The notes: generated by a model not told the origin, from the letters alone. Positions 1 through 8,837 are shown, counted from the first letter of the stretch. The stretch: 9,041 nucleotides of DNA from Syntrophomonadaceae bacterium (GCA_003562605.1 PWUG01000152.1:1-9041); one strand, 5' to 3'. Numbers and translations are program-made.

Positions 1-1367
1 AGCAGGGCTTCCAGGTAGGCTATCTCCTCCATGAGGGAGCGGTATTCCTCTTCCAATTTATGGCGTTCCAGGGCCGTCAGCCTTTGCAAGCGCATATCCA
101 AGATGGCCTGCGCCTGTTTTTCACTAAAGGAAAACTCTTTGATCAAGCCGGTTTTTGCCTCTTCCCCATCCGCCGAACTCCTGATCAAGGCGATGATCCG
201 ATCCAGGTTGTCCAGGGCCTTGCGCAGGCCCTCCACGATGTGTGCCCTGTCGCGAGCCTTGCGCAAGAGGAACCTGGAACGCCGAGTCACAATCTCTTTT
301 TGGTGCTCCAAATAAGCCTTAAGCATTTCCCGCAGGGTCATGACCTGGGGCCTGTTGTTGACCAGGGCTAGCATGATAATTCCGAAGGTCTGCTGTAGTG
401 GAGAAAACTTGAAAAGTTGGTTTAAAATAACATCCGGGTTGTAGCCTCGCTTGATCTCTATCACGACGCGCACTCCATCTCGGTCGGATTCATCCCGGAG
501 TTCGGAGATGCCATCTATTCTTTTCTCGCGAACCAGGTCAGCAATTTTCTCGATGAGCCGTGCCTTGTTTTGCAAGTAAGGAACTTCGGTAATTAAAAGG
601 GTTGTTTTGCCGTCGTCGGACCGATCCAGGTGAGTTTTCCCCCGCACTTTTATGGTTCCCCGCCCCGTTAAGTAGGCCTCGCGAATACCCTGATGCCCCA
701 GGATGATGCCTCCCGTGGGAAAGTCCGGTCCCTGGATAAACTCCATCAGGTCTTCCCCGGAGGCCTCGGGGTTTTTGGCCAGGTGAGAGAGCGCATCGAT
801 GGTTTCATTTAAGTTGTGAGGGGGGATATTGGTCGCCATGCCTACCGCAATACCTGAAGACCCGTTTACCAAGATATTCGGAAATCTTGAGGGCAGCACA
901 ACGGGCTCATTCAGGGTTTCGTCGAAGTTCAGCCGGTAATCCACCGTTTCTTTTTCCAGGTCACGCAGCATTTCCAGGGCCAGGGGTGACATGCGCGCTT
1001 CCGTGTAGCGCATGGCTGCCGCCGAATCACCGTCCATGGAACCGAAGTTTCCGTGACCGTCTACCATGGGATAGCGGGTGGAAAAGTCCTGGGCCATGCG
1101 CACCATGGCTTCGTAAACAGCCTGGTCGCCGTGGGGGTGATACTTGCCGAGAACTTCCCCCACTAGGCGGGCCGATTTTTTATGGGGCTTATCCGGAGTC
1201 ATGTTCAAATCCTGCATGGCAAAGAGAATGCGGCGGTGAACCGGCTTTAAGCCATCGCGCACGTCCGGCAAGGCGCGGCTAACAATCACGCTCATGGCAT
1301 AGTCCATGAAGGATCGTTTCACTTCATCATGAAGCGCGATGCTAATGGTATTTCCTTCTTGTTTCAT
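1..1367 (-). CDS. gyrA: DNA gyrase subunit A, N-terminal 455 codons (cut by window edge)
   Basis: GyrA is the DNA-cleaving and religating subunit of the A2B2 gyrase that introduces negative supercoils using ATP hydrolysed by GyrB. I translated the minus strand from the ATG at 1367-1365 to the left edge and found no stop or frameshift, so the gene is open and about 350 C-terminal residues (the beta-pinwheel wrapping domain) lie outside. Visible parts are the N-terminal segment with [19 protein letters not shown] (residues 30-48), the winged-helix region with GKYHPHGD (74-81), the catalytic Arg120-Tyr121 in AAAMRYTE, the tower domain, and the start of the coiled coil with [14 protein letters not shown]. 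The start is supported by a GGAGGG site 10 bases upstream and by the conserved N-terminus. Residue 82, equivalent to E. coli Ser83, is Gln, and residue 86, equivalent to Asp87, is Glu. The gene is GC-richer (about 56% in sampled rows) than dnaA and dnaN. It has its own promoter. Confidence 0.97.
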   Translation of the reverse strand, partial: MKQEGNTISIALHDEVKRSFMDYAMSVIVSRALPDVRDGLKPVHRRILFAMQDLNMTPDKPHKKSARLVGEVLGKYHPHGDQAVYEAMVRMAQDFSTRYPMVDGHGNFGSMDGDSAAAMRYTEARMSPLALEMLRDLEKETVDYRLNFDETLNEPVVLPSRFPNILVNGSSGIAVGMATNIPPHNLNETIDALSHLAKNPEASGEDLMEFIQGPDFPTGGIILGHQGIREAYLTGRGTIKVRGKTHLDRSDDGKTTLLITEVPYLQNKARLIEKIADLVREKRIDGISELRDESDRDGVRVVIEIKRGYNPDVILNQLFKFSPLQQTFGIIMLALVNNRPQVMTLREMLKAYLEHQKEIVTRRSRFLLRKARDRAHIVEGLRKALDNLDRIIALIRSSADGEEAKTGLIKEFSFSEKQAQAILDMRLQRLTALERHKLEEEYRSLMEEIAYLEAL

Positions 1368-1377
1368 GCTTGTAAAA

Positions 1378-1383
1378 CCCTCC
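1378..1383 (-). promoter_or_regulatory. Ribosome binding site of gyrA
   Basis: GGAGGG on the minus strand lies 10 bases before the ATG at 1367. It fixes the gyrA start. Confidence 0.8.
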
Positions 1384-1415
1384 TTCAATCTGTAGCTCCA
1401 TCAGCCCAAAATTTG

Positions 1416-1443
1416 ATTATAAATAAAAAATCTTCGTTACCAA
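1416..1443 (-). promoter_or_regulatory. Sigma-A-type promoter of gyrA
   Basis: On the minus strand TTGGTA (1443-1438, 4 of 6 to TTGACA) is followed after 16 bases by a perfect TATAAT (1421-1416). The predicted transcription start is near 1409, giving a leader of about 42 bases with the GGAGGG site near its end. This suggests gyrA can be transcribed independently of the upstream gyrB operon. No experimental data are available. Confidence 0.65.
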
Positions 1444-1520
1444 GCTTGCTCAGGAATGAACCCTTGTTTCCCTGCTTGCCCTCAGTCACGGGACTTACAA
1501 TCAGGTTTGTCGCGGTGTTC

Positions 1521-1548
1521 GGGGTTTCAGGCAGCCTCAAAAAGCCCC
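1521..1548 (-). repeat. Inverted repeat downstream of gyrB
   Basis: GGGGTTT on the plus strand pairs with AAAGCCCC (one G-T wobble) around a small inner AGG-CAG-CCT stem, so a two-part hairpin can form about 50 bases beyond the gyrB stop. On the transcribed minus strand it is followed by GAACACC and not by a T-run. It is therefore not a typical intrinsic terminator, though it could stabilise a 3' end or cause pausing. Confidence 0.45.
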
Positions 1549-1560
1549 TCGCCACGCTCA

Positions 1561-1574
1561 CTCAAACATTTGAG
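1561..1574. repeat. Short palindrome after gyrB
   Basis: CTCAAA and TTTGAG are perfect inverted 6-base arms around a 2-base centre, 22-35 bases past the gyrB stop. The loop is too tight for a good RNA hairpin, so a protein site or chance are both possible. Confidence 0.3.
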
Positions 1575-1595
1575 CATGAATGAATACCGACCCTG

Positions 1596-3772
<2,177 letters not shown>

Positions 3773-3780
3773 TTTTTTAT

Positions 3781-3787
3781 CCTCCTT
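3781..3787 (-). promoter_or_regulatory. Ribosome binding site deciding the remB GTG start
   Basis: AAGGAGG on the minus strand, a full match to the anti-16S consensus core, is 8 bases before GTG 3772. It supports a GTG start over the upstream in-frame TTG at 3811. Confidence 0.85.
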
Positions 3788-3807
3788 CGCTGCTTGTATG
3801 GGGGCAA

Positions 3808-4752
3808 TCAAAGATCATGATTGTGAAATATGTAGGCTTTCAGACCCGGGAAGGGTTTCAACGCTTTTTCGAGATCATCCTTTGCTACACGGGTCGGATC
3901 CTTCTCTTCCAACAAGAGGACATACCGCAGCGCCAGGCGCTGAAGCGCATTTCGTTTAGTCTGTTCCGGGATAAGAGTGCTGGCATAAATTTGTCGTATC
4001 CTTTCGGCATAACGCGAGATAAGCAGACCGCGGCATCGTTGGAATATTTTTACCTCAAGATGGGGGAAAAACGCTTTCATCTCGGGATACCCCATCCAGG
4101 GCCTCTGGTGCAGCTTGGAATGAATGGGTTTCCTCCAGCCTTTTACATGATTGTCACACAAGAAGCAGAGGTTGCCGCGCCGTTCGTTTTCAAAAAAAGG
4201 AAATCCGCAGATTTCACAAAGTTGGGCCCCGTTTTCTACCTTTTCTTTTTGATAGATAAATGATTTCTCCAGAAGCGATTTGATGATTGTTTGCAGAGCA
4301 TCGGGTGCCTGGAGAAGACATCGCTCGATGGTGTCTTTCTGCTGGGGGCTGATCCATATATCGGCCCGCCTTTGGGATGGTGAATTCTTGCCTCTAGAAA
4401 GCGGAGATTGTTCTTTCGCTTGTTTTTTGATCCTATGCCCCTTTTTTTGGGCCAGGGGAAAATCCTCGTTTCGGAAGCGAATGTCTTCAATAACTGTTTC
4501 ACCGGCGGCCTGATTAAAATCTTCGATGATTTTTGGTTTTAACAGCGTGAGATGATGCAGCCAGGCACTATCCTTCACTTCGATAATCAGTTTTTTTTCT
4601 CGAATCGTTACAGGTCTGGTGTGCCTGGAAATGTGATAACCAACAACATTATACCATGTATTCAAAAAAAAATGCTTCTCCAACTGTATTTTTAAGCCGC
4701 TATTTCCCAGATACCGATCCAATGACTCGCCGAAGCGTTCCATTTCGTTCAT
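3808..4752 (-). CDS. DciA-like protein (DUF721) with a C-terminal four-cysteine extension
   Basis: The 314-residue product has an N-terminal DUF721 domain (about residues 20-95), recognisable from the W-x-x-VVG core (Trp33, Gly38), HTRPVTI, KLIIEVKDSAW (54-64), then HHLTLLKPKI and a closing IEDIRFRN. DciA of this family is the ancestral helicase operator that binds DnaB and helps load it. The same position between recF and gyrB is held by the actinobacterial homologue (Rv0004 in Mycobacterium tuberculosis). A basic, polar linker (about 100-130) follows. Beyond it come CEIC (Cys179, Cys182) and CFLC (Cys196, Cys199), a C-x2-C-x13-C-x2-C pattern probably binding zinc, and a basic helical tail. 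I chose ATG 4752 because it overlaps the recF stop by four bases (ATGA), a sign of translational coupling; an upstream TTG at 4794 lies well inside recF. A helicase-loading role here is inferred from family and position. The C-terminal half may have a separate function. Confidence 0.75.
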   Translation of the reverse strand: MNEMERFGESLDRYLGNSGLKIQLEKHFFLNTWYNVVGYHISRHTRPVTIREKKLIIEVKDSAWLHHLTLLKPKIIEDFNQAAGETVIEDIRFRNEDFPLAQKKGHRIKKQAKEQSPLSRGKNSPSQRRADIWISPQQKDTIERCLLQAPDALQTIIKSLLEKSFIYQKEKVENGAQLCEICGFPFFENERRGNLCFLCDNHVKGWRKPIHSKLHQRPWMGYPEMKAFFPHLEVKIFQRCRGLLISRYAERIRQIYASTLIPEQTKRNALQRLALRYVLLLEEKDPTRVAKDDLEKALKPFPGLKAYIFHNHDL

Positions 4753-5873
4753 ATTTCTTTCACCTGTCCCTTCTCCACCGACAGGAAATAACAATTGTTG
4801 AAGCGCGTCAAAAAATTATCCATATATTTTTCTTTTCGTGTTATGGTAAGAAATACCTGCCCGGCTCCTTCAAAAAGTGAATAACACTTCTCCCGGCGAA
4901 TTTCATCCAGTTCAGAAAAAATATCATCCAGTAAAAACAGCGGTTTTTTTCCCATATCCTTGTAATATTGTATCTGCGCGGCTTTAAGCGCAATGACAAT
5001 CCCCCGTTGTTGCCCATGAGAAGCAAACCGCCTGGCGTCACGATGATTTAATAAAAATATCATATCGTCTTTGTGGGGACCCGCCAAGGAAAAGCCCCTT
5101 TCTCTCTCCTGATCTTCCACGCTTTCTAATTCTTTCCAAAATATTTTTTCAATGGCCTCAATATTTTTCAGGGACAGGGAAAAACCGGGTAAGGATTCAT
5201 AACCAATTTCGAGATCTGGTTCGTGATTAAAGAGACGTTGGAAGTTTTCTCCAGCCAAGCGGTTCCAGGTGCGGACGAATGTCCCTCTGCGCTGGATCAG
5301 GCGACTTCCAAAGTAAACGATCTGTTCGTTCCATGGACGCAGTAATGAATCCAGGGGTGTGGCCGGGCGACAGGTTTTAAGTAAACGATTTTTTTGAAAG
5401 AGGGCTTTCTTATAACGCTGCAGGTAACCGGTGTAAAGGGGATCCCCCTGGCCAATTTCTTGATCCATGTATTTCCTTCGTTCCTCGGGCCCACGACGCA
5501 CTAGCTCTAAATCCTCCGGCACAAAGAATACTACGGGAAACAATAATTCTGACGAGAGATGACGTCCTGCCCTGCCGTTGGTTTTAAAAACCTTGCGTTG
5601 TTTAGCCGTTTCATATCCTACTTCCACTTGGTACAGGCATTCTTCTAAATACACCAGTCCTTTCAAGTAATAATAAGGACTTTGCCAGAAGATCAGATCG
5701 CTTTCTCTGTTCGTTCTGTAAGATTTTCCAAAACAGAGACCATAGATAGCTTCCAAGAGATTACTTTTACCCTGCCCGTTAGCGCCCTGTACAATAAAAA
5801 CACCCGGTTTAAATATTAACTCCTGGTGCTTATAATTACGAAAGTTCATCACCTGCAGGCTTTTAAGATACAA
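4749..5873 (-). CDS. recF: DNA replication and repair protein RecF
   Basis: RecF is an SMC/ABC-type ATPase that binds gapped DNA and, with RecO and RecR, loads RecA on single-strand gaps. The 374-residue length is normal for the family. Visible motifs are the Walker A GANGQGKSN (residues 30-38), GPHKDD (265-270), the ABC signature region SHGQQR (285-290), and the Walker B strand LFLLDD (312-317) followed by the D-loop-like IFSELD. The start is TTG at 5873, giving M-YLKSLQVMNFRNY, the conserved N-terminus; an AGGCAGGTG site lies just upstream. It begins 34 bases after dnaN and overlaps the DciA-like gene by four bases. The S4-domain gene yaaA, often found between dnaN and recF in Bacillus, is absent here. 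Confidence 0.95.
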   Translation of the reverse strand: MYLKSLQVMNFRNYKHQELIFKPGVFIVQGANGQGKSNLLEAIYGLCFGKSYRTNRESDLIFWQSPYYYLKGLVYLEECLYQVEVGYETAKQRKVFKTNGRAGRHLSSELLFPVVFFVPEDLELVRRGPEERRKYMDQEIGQGDPLYTGYLQRYKKALFQKNRLLKTCRPATPLDSLLRPWNEQIVYFGSRLIQRRGTFVRTWNRLAGENFQRLFNHEPDLEIGYESLPGFSLSLKNIEAIEKIFWKELESVEDQERERGFSLAGPHKDDMIFLLNHRDARRFASHGQQRGIVIALKAAQIQYYKDMGKKPLFLLDDIFSELDEIRREKCYSLFEGAGQVFLTITRKEKYMDNFLTRFNNCYFLSVEKGQVKEI

Positions 5874-5907
5874 GTTAACACCTGCCTTTTTGACAATCTT
5901 AAAGGGA

Positions 5908-7053
5908 CTAATTTTCTTTTTTATCTACCTTAATCGGAAGAACCAGGTACCGATAACGGGCTGCATCCCCTTCGGTGCCAGCGTTAAAAATACATGGCCC
6001 TAAATAACCATTAAATTCAATCACAACATCTTCTTTGGTAATAACCCGCAGGGGATCTAAGAAATAACGCGCATTGACGAGTATTTCCTCCAGGTCATCA
6101 CCTTCTTTTTGAGTTAATTCCAATTCTTCCTCCATCCTACCCATTTCCGAACCCGCTTTAACTTTAATTACATGATTATTTACCTGCAAAGAAATCATAT
6201 GATTATATCCCTGGGCTAACAGTGCGGCACGGCCAATGGTCTGTTCCAATCGTTCTTTATCAATGACAACGCGTGTTTGATAATTCACAGGAAATACATT
6301 CATTAAGTTAGGATATCTATCTTCTAAAAGCCTCATATAAAAAGTAAACTGTCGATACGTAAAAATAATTTCATGATCCTTAAAATATCCATTTACCTTC
6401 TCTTCGCCCTTATCAATAATTCGCAACAGTTCATGCAAACTTTTTCCTGGAACCAGCAGGCGAAAAGCATCACCCAGTTCTTCCATAAGCACTTGCTGTT
6501 GTAAACAGGCCAACCTGTATGTATCCGATGCCAGGCAAGTCAGTAAATTATTTTTATCCTTTTCCATGAGAATTCCTCGAAAAGGTGGTTTACTCTCATC
6601 ACTGGAAACGGCAAAAATAACTTTTTTAAAGATATTTTTAAATTCATCAGGCTGTAAAGATACTTTGGTCCAATTCTTCCACGTGACCTCCGGTGTAAAA
6701 GAAGGAAACTCCTGGCTGTTCATCCCGTAAAGAACAAATTTTGCTTTTCCACTATTTATTTCCGTCCGATAATTTTCTTGGTCCACGGTAATTTCCACTA
6801 TAGGCGAGGGAAGCTGGCGTAAAATATCCACAATTTTAACGGGTAACACGGTACTGCCTTGATCTTGAATATCAGCGTCCTTATTCAATGATCGAATACC
6901 TATGTCCAGGTTTGTGGCAGAAAACGTGAGTTCATCCTTCTCTGCTTCAAGTAAAATGCCGTTAATTATGGGTAAAGTCGAACGGACGGGCACAGCTCGT
7001 TCAACAATGGAAAGATTTTCTAATAAACTGTTGCAGTTGGCCCTGATGTGCAT
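5908..7053 (-). CDS. dnaN: DNA polymerase III sliding clamp, beta subunit
   Basis: The beta clamp encircles DNA as a dimer and tethers the replicative polymerase and repair enzymes. At 381 residues it has the usual family length (three repeated clamp folds of about 120-130 residues). The N-terminus, MHIRANCNSLLENLSIVERA, and stretches such as LPIINGILLEA, SDTYRLA (in the middle domain) and the C-terminal YRYLVLPIKV near the protein-binding pocket are typical. ATG 7053 is preceded by a modest GGAG about 10 bases upstream. The gene lies next to the proposed origin, is transcribed away from it, and heads the dnaN-recF-dciA-like-remB-gyrB group. On the plus strand it has more C than G (247 versus 182 over 5941-7020), opposite to dnaA. 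Confidence 0.96.
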   Translation of the reverse strand: MHIRANCNSLLENLSIVERAVPVRSTLPIINGILLEAEKDELTFSATNLDIGIRSLNKDADIQDQGSTVLPVKIVDILRQLPSPIVEITVDQENYRTEINSGKAKFVLYGMNSQEFPSFTPEVTWKNWTKVSLQPDEFKNIFKKVIFAVSSDESKPPFRGILMEKDKNNLLTCLASDTYRLACLQQQVLMEELGDAFRLLVPGKSLHELLRIIDKGEEKVNGYFKDHEIIFTYRQFTFYMRLLEDRYPNLMNVFPVNYQTRVVIDKERLEQTIGRAALLAQGYNHMISLQVNNHVIKVKAGSEMGRMEEELELTQKEGDDLEEILVNARYFLDPLRVITKEDVVIEFNGYLGPCIFNAGTEGDAARYRYLVLPIKVDKKEN

Positions 7054-7090
7054 GAACGGTCAACTCCGTTTCCTGAAATCACTTACTTTT

Positions 7091-7099
7091 TTATCCACC
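7091..7099 (+). promoter_or_regulatory. DnaA near-box in the dnaN leader
   Basis: TTATCCACC matches the TTATCCACA consensus at 8 of 9 positions. It lies between the proposed dnaN start of transcription and the dnaN ATG. Confidence 0.5.
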
Positions 7100-7104
7100 C
7101 TTTT

Positions 7105-7160
7105 CCGATATCTAAGATTTATTATAAGTATTTATCTAAATAAGTATCTAGATATAGTAG
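7105..7160. other. Candidate DNA unwinding element with DnaA-trios
   Basis: This AT-rich stretch contains TATCTA at 7109, 7133 and 7145 (spacings 24 and 12) and a 16-base direct period with ATAAGTAT at 7124 and 7140. At its right end is the plus-strand series TAG-ATA-TAG-TAG (7149-7160), which read 3' to 5' is GAT-GAT-ATA-GAT and resembles the DnaA-trio described in Bacillus subtilis. It is 12 bases from the perfect box at 7173-7181, whose minus-strand orientation points towards it, the arrangement expected for strand opening. Assignment is by pattern only. Confidence 0.5.
7121..7150 (-). promoter_or_regulatory. Candidate dnaN promoter inside the AT-rich origin segment
   Basis: On the minus strand TAGATA (7150-7145, 4 of 6 to TTGACA) is followed after 18 bases by a perfect TATAAT (7126-7121). 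The predicted start is near 7113, giving a leader of about 60 bases before dnaN. In such AT-rich DNA a TATAAT match is weak evidence, so dnaN may instead rely partly on read-through from dnaA. Confidence 0.4.
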
Positions 7161-7172
7161 AGTGTTGAAAAA

Positions 7173-7181
7173 TGTGGATAA
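7173..7181 (-). promoter_or_regulatory. Perfect DnaA box facing the AT-rich segment
   Basis: TTATCCACA on the minus strand matches the consensus fully. It is the perfect box nearest the candidate unwinding element and is oriented towards it. Confidence 0.85.
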
Positions 7182-7227
7182 CTAGCGCGAGTGGTGGTTG
7201 GAATGATATTATTTTTTCACAATAGGA

Positions 7228-7236
7228 TGTGCATAA
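7228..7236 (-). promoter_or_regulatory. DnaA box (TTATGCACA)
   Basis: TTATGCACA on the minus strand fits TTATNCACA. It is in the middle of the origin gap, in the same orientation as the 7173-7181 box. Confidence 0.6.
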
Positions 7237-7316
7237 AGAGAGTTTTTTTTCCAAAGAATTCACAGCTCCTGCAATCAATCTTGGGAAAAGAATAAAAAGA
7301 CACAAAAAAAGATAAA

Positions 7317-7325
7317 TTATCCACA
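7317..7325 (+). promoter_or_regulatory. Perfect DnaA box
   Basis: TTATCCACA on the plus strand. With the copy at 7339 it forms a same-orientation pair 22 bases apart, about two helical turns, so both sites would lie on the same DNA face. Confidence 0.85.
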
Positions 7326-7338
7326 GTTATTTCATGGT

Positions 7339-7347
7339 TTATCCACA
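7339..7347 (+). promoter_or_regulatory. Perfect DnaA box
   Basis: TTATCCACA on the plus strand, second member of the tandem pair and 42 bases from the end of dnaA. Confidence 0.85.
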
Positions 7348-7372
7348 AATATTTATAGAATATAATTTAAAA

Positions 7373-7392
7373 ATATGTTCATTATATGTTCA
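7373..7392. repeat. Nine-base direct repeat spanning the dnaA stop
   Basis: ATATGTTCA occurs at 7373-7381 and again at 7384-7392, separated by TT. The second copy contains the dnaA stop codon (TCA on the plus strand). It may be a replication slip or a binding site, and no function is evident. No terminator-like hairpin follows dnaA. Confidence 0.5.
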
Positions 7393-8775
7393 GTAATTGA
7401 GTAGTTCTTTAATTTCTTTAATAGAGCGTAATATTTTATCGTCCTTCGTTATGTCTGATAGGATTTTTTTGTGTGAATGCATGACCGTCGTATGATCTTT
7501 ACCACCGAATTCTTCTCCGATTTTTGGAAGAGATTGTTCCGTTAATTCCCGGCAAAGATACATGGCGATCTGGCGGGGAATGGTCACGTTTTGTGTTCTT
7601 TTTTTTGATTTCAAATCATCGGGGTGGAGATTAAAATATGAAGCTGTTGTATTGATAATAGTGTGAGCAGTTAAATTATTTCTTTTCTTGCTGGAGAGAA
7701 AATCTTTCAAGGATTCTTCTGCCAGCCTTAATGTAATTGGCTTATCTTCCAGGGAAGCGTAAGCGATGATACGAATGAGAGCGCCTTCAAGTTCCCGGAT
7801 GTTTGTCTCGATTTTTTGAGCAATATACAGGATTACTTCATCAGGAACAAAAATTCCTTCGTGGGAACTTTTTTTCCTGAGGATGGCTATACGTGTTTCC
7901 AGGTCTGGGGGTTGAATATCGGTAATTAAACCCCATTCAAATCTTGAACGGAGGCGGTCTTCTAAAGTAGGAATTTCTTTTGGAGGGCGGTCACTGGAGA
8001 TCACAATTTGTTTGTTGTTTTCATGAAGTGCATTAAACGTGTGAAAAAATTCTTCCTGGGTCTGCTCTTTTCCAGCCAAGAATTGAATATCGTCAATTAG
8101 TAAAACATCAATATTCCGATATTTATTCCGGAATTCGATGGTTTTATTGTCTCTAATCGAGTTGATAAAGTGGTTGGTGAATTTTTCAGAAGAGAGATAT
8201 TCAATATTATTACTGGTGCCATGAGAGATAACGTAATGGCCGATTGCATGCATGAGATGGGTTTTACCCAGTCCCACACCACCGTATATGAATAGAGGGT
8301 TGTAAGCTCTAGAAGGTGCTTCGGCAACGGCCAGGGAAGCGGCATGAGCGAGCCTGTTACTTCCGCCGATGACAAAACTTTCGAACGTATATTTAGGGTT
8401 TAACCAGCTGCATATACTTGAAAGATCTTTCTGGTTGATTGGTATGTTGTGAGGTTTAGAAGACGAAGGATGACGAGCATGGTTTCTGGTGTTATGATGT
8501 TCTTCGAATGGCGGAAAACTGGTGTTTTGTGGAGTGACAAAGTGAATTTTGCAATCCAGATCGCTTACTTTTTGCAGGATAGAAGAGATGGTTTTATGGT
8601 AGTGGTTTTGTAACCAATCGCGGGTAAACTCATTGGGGACTTCTACAATAATGGTGTTATTTTGGAAGGATAAAGGGCGGGTTGTTTTTAGCCAGGTTTC
8701 GAAACTGGGTTTACTGAGAACTTTTTCCATTTCCGACAGGACGGAGCGCCAAATTGATGATAACTTTTCTTCCAT
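7390..8775 (-). CDS. dnaA: Chromosomal replication initiator protein DnaA
   Basis: DnaA is the AAA+ initiator that binds TTATCCACA boxes, assembles on the origin and melts it. The 461-residue protein has all four domains: domain I (about 1-80, with [20 protein letters not shown] typical of the helicase/partner-binding fold); a short His/Ser-rich domain II linker (about 85-117); AAA+ domain III with Walker A GGVGLGKT (165-172), Walker B VLLIDD (224-229) and sensor I around IVISSDRP; and domain IV with the DNA-binding signature [11 protein letters not shown] (424-434). ATG 8775 follows GGAGG by 7 bases. DnaA boxes overlap the predicted transcription start and lie in the leader, so autorepression is likely. 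Although coded on the minus strand, the gene has more G than C on the plus strand (328 versus 212 over 7441-8760), as if it lies on the other replichore from dnaN. GC content is about 41%. Confidence 0.98.
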   Translation of the reverse strand: MEEKLSSIWRSVLSEMEKVLSKPSFETWLKTTRPLSFQNNTIIVEVPNEFTRDWLQNHYHKTISSILQKVSDLDCKIHFVTPQNTSFPPFEEHHNTRNHARHPSSSKPHNIPINQKDLSSICSWLNPKYTFESFVIGGSNRLAHAASLAVAEAPSRAYNPLFIYGGVGLGKTHLMHAIGHYVISHGTSNNIEYLSSEKFTNHFINSIRDNKTIEFRNKYRNIDVLLIDDIQFLAGKEQTQEEFFHTFNALHENNKQIVISSDRPPKEIPTLEDRLRSRFEWGLITDIQPPDLETRIAILRKKSSHEGIFVPDEVILYIAQKIETNIRELEGALIRIIAYASLEDKPITLRLAEESLKDFLSSKKRNNLTAHTIINTTASYFNLHPDDLKSKKRTQNVTIPRQIAMYLCRELTEQSLPKIGEEFGGKDHTTVMHSHKKILSDITKDDKILRSIKEIKELLNY

Positions 8776-8782
8776 AAAAATA

Positions 8783-8787
8783 CCTCC
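8783..8787 (-). promoter_or_regulatory. Ribosome binding site of dnaA
   Basis: GGAGG on the minus strand is 7 bases before ATG 8775. It lies only six bases from the DnaA box at 8794-8802. Confidence 0.8.
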
Positions 8788-8793
8788 AAGGGA

Positions 8794-8802
8794 TTATCCA
8801 CA
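8794..8802 (+). promoter_or_regulatory. Perfect DnaA box in the dnaA leader
   Basis: TTATCCACA on the plus strand, between the leader hairpin and the dnaA ribosome site. It lies downstream of the dnaA promoter, so DnaA bound here could act as a roadblock. Confidence 0.8.
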
Positions 8803-8814
8803 AAAAGAAAAAAG

Positions 8815-8837
8815 TTTTCCACATTAATTGTGGAAAA
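8815..8837. repeat. Inverted pair of DnaA near-boxes forming a leader hairpin
   Basis: TTTTCCACA (8815-8823) and TGTGGAAAA (8829-8837) are perfect 9-base inverted arms around a 5-base centre, and each arm matches TTATCCACA at 8 of 9. In the dnaA transcript the arms can pair, and the hairpin is directly followed by a U-rich tract (C-U6-C-U5 across 8814-8802). It could be a DnaA operator, an attenuator-like RNA structure, or both. Confidence 0.55.

Larger units (their letters stand above)
1444..1595 (-). other. GC-rich non-coding segment between gyrB and the gyrA promoter
   Basis: This stretch between the gyrB stop and the gyrA promoter holds no credible gene. It is clearly richer in GC than the AT-rich gyrA promoter next to it. 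It contains a hairpin (1521-1548), a short palindrome (1561-1574) and an imperfect direct repeat, CTGAGGGCAAGC versus CTGAGCAAGC, read on the minus strand. It could be an intergenic repeat element, the gyrB 3' untranslated region with a processing or pausing structure, or a structured leader. The sequence alone does not decide between these. Confidence 0.4.
7054..7389. other. Probable chromosomal replication origin (oriC), dnaA-dnaN gap
   Basis: This 336-base non-coding gap contains three perfect TTATCCACA DnaA boxes (7173-7181, 7317-7325, 7339-7347), a TTATGCACA box (7228-7236) and a TTATCCACC near-box (7091-7099). Next to the 7173-7181 box is a very AT-rich segment with iterated TATCTA motifs and candidate DnaA-trios. 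The dnaA-dnaN gap is the known unwinding site in Bacillus subtilis, and hand counts show GC skew changing sign here. The extra boxes upstream of dnaA suggest a bipartite origin. The dnaN promoter probably lies within it. Confidence 0.85.

Noticed and set aside
887..1282. 131-residue plus-strand open frame
   Set aside because: It is antisense to the conserved gyrA core including the active-site tyrosine region. Its Pro/Arg-rich translation is typical of a shadow frame.
1521..1548. Hairpin considered as a gyrB terminator
   Set aside because: There is no T-run after it on the transcribed strand, so I kept it only as an inverted repeat.
1329..1583. 84-residue plus-strand open frame across the gyrB-gyrA gap
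   Set aside because: It overlaps the gyrA start and promoter, lacks a ribosome site, and resembles no family I know.
3817..4263. 148-residue plus-strand open frame
   Set aside because: It is antisense to the DciA-like gene, whose DUF721 and cysteine motifs are clear.
7214..7265. Further DnaA-like words TTTTTCACA and GAATTCACA
   Set aside because: They have one or two mismatches at informative positions and are expected by chance in AT-rich DNA.
7248..7372. Possible terminator after dnaA
   Set aside because: I found T-rich stretches but no stable GC-containing stem before them. Read-through into dnaN remains possible.
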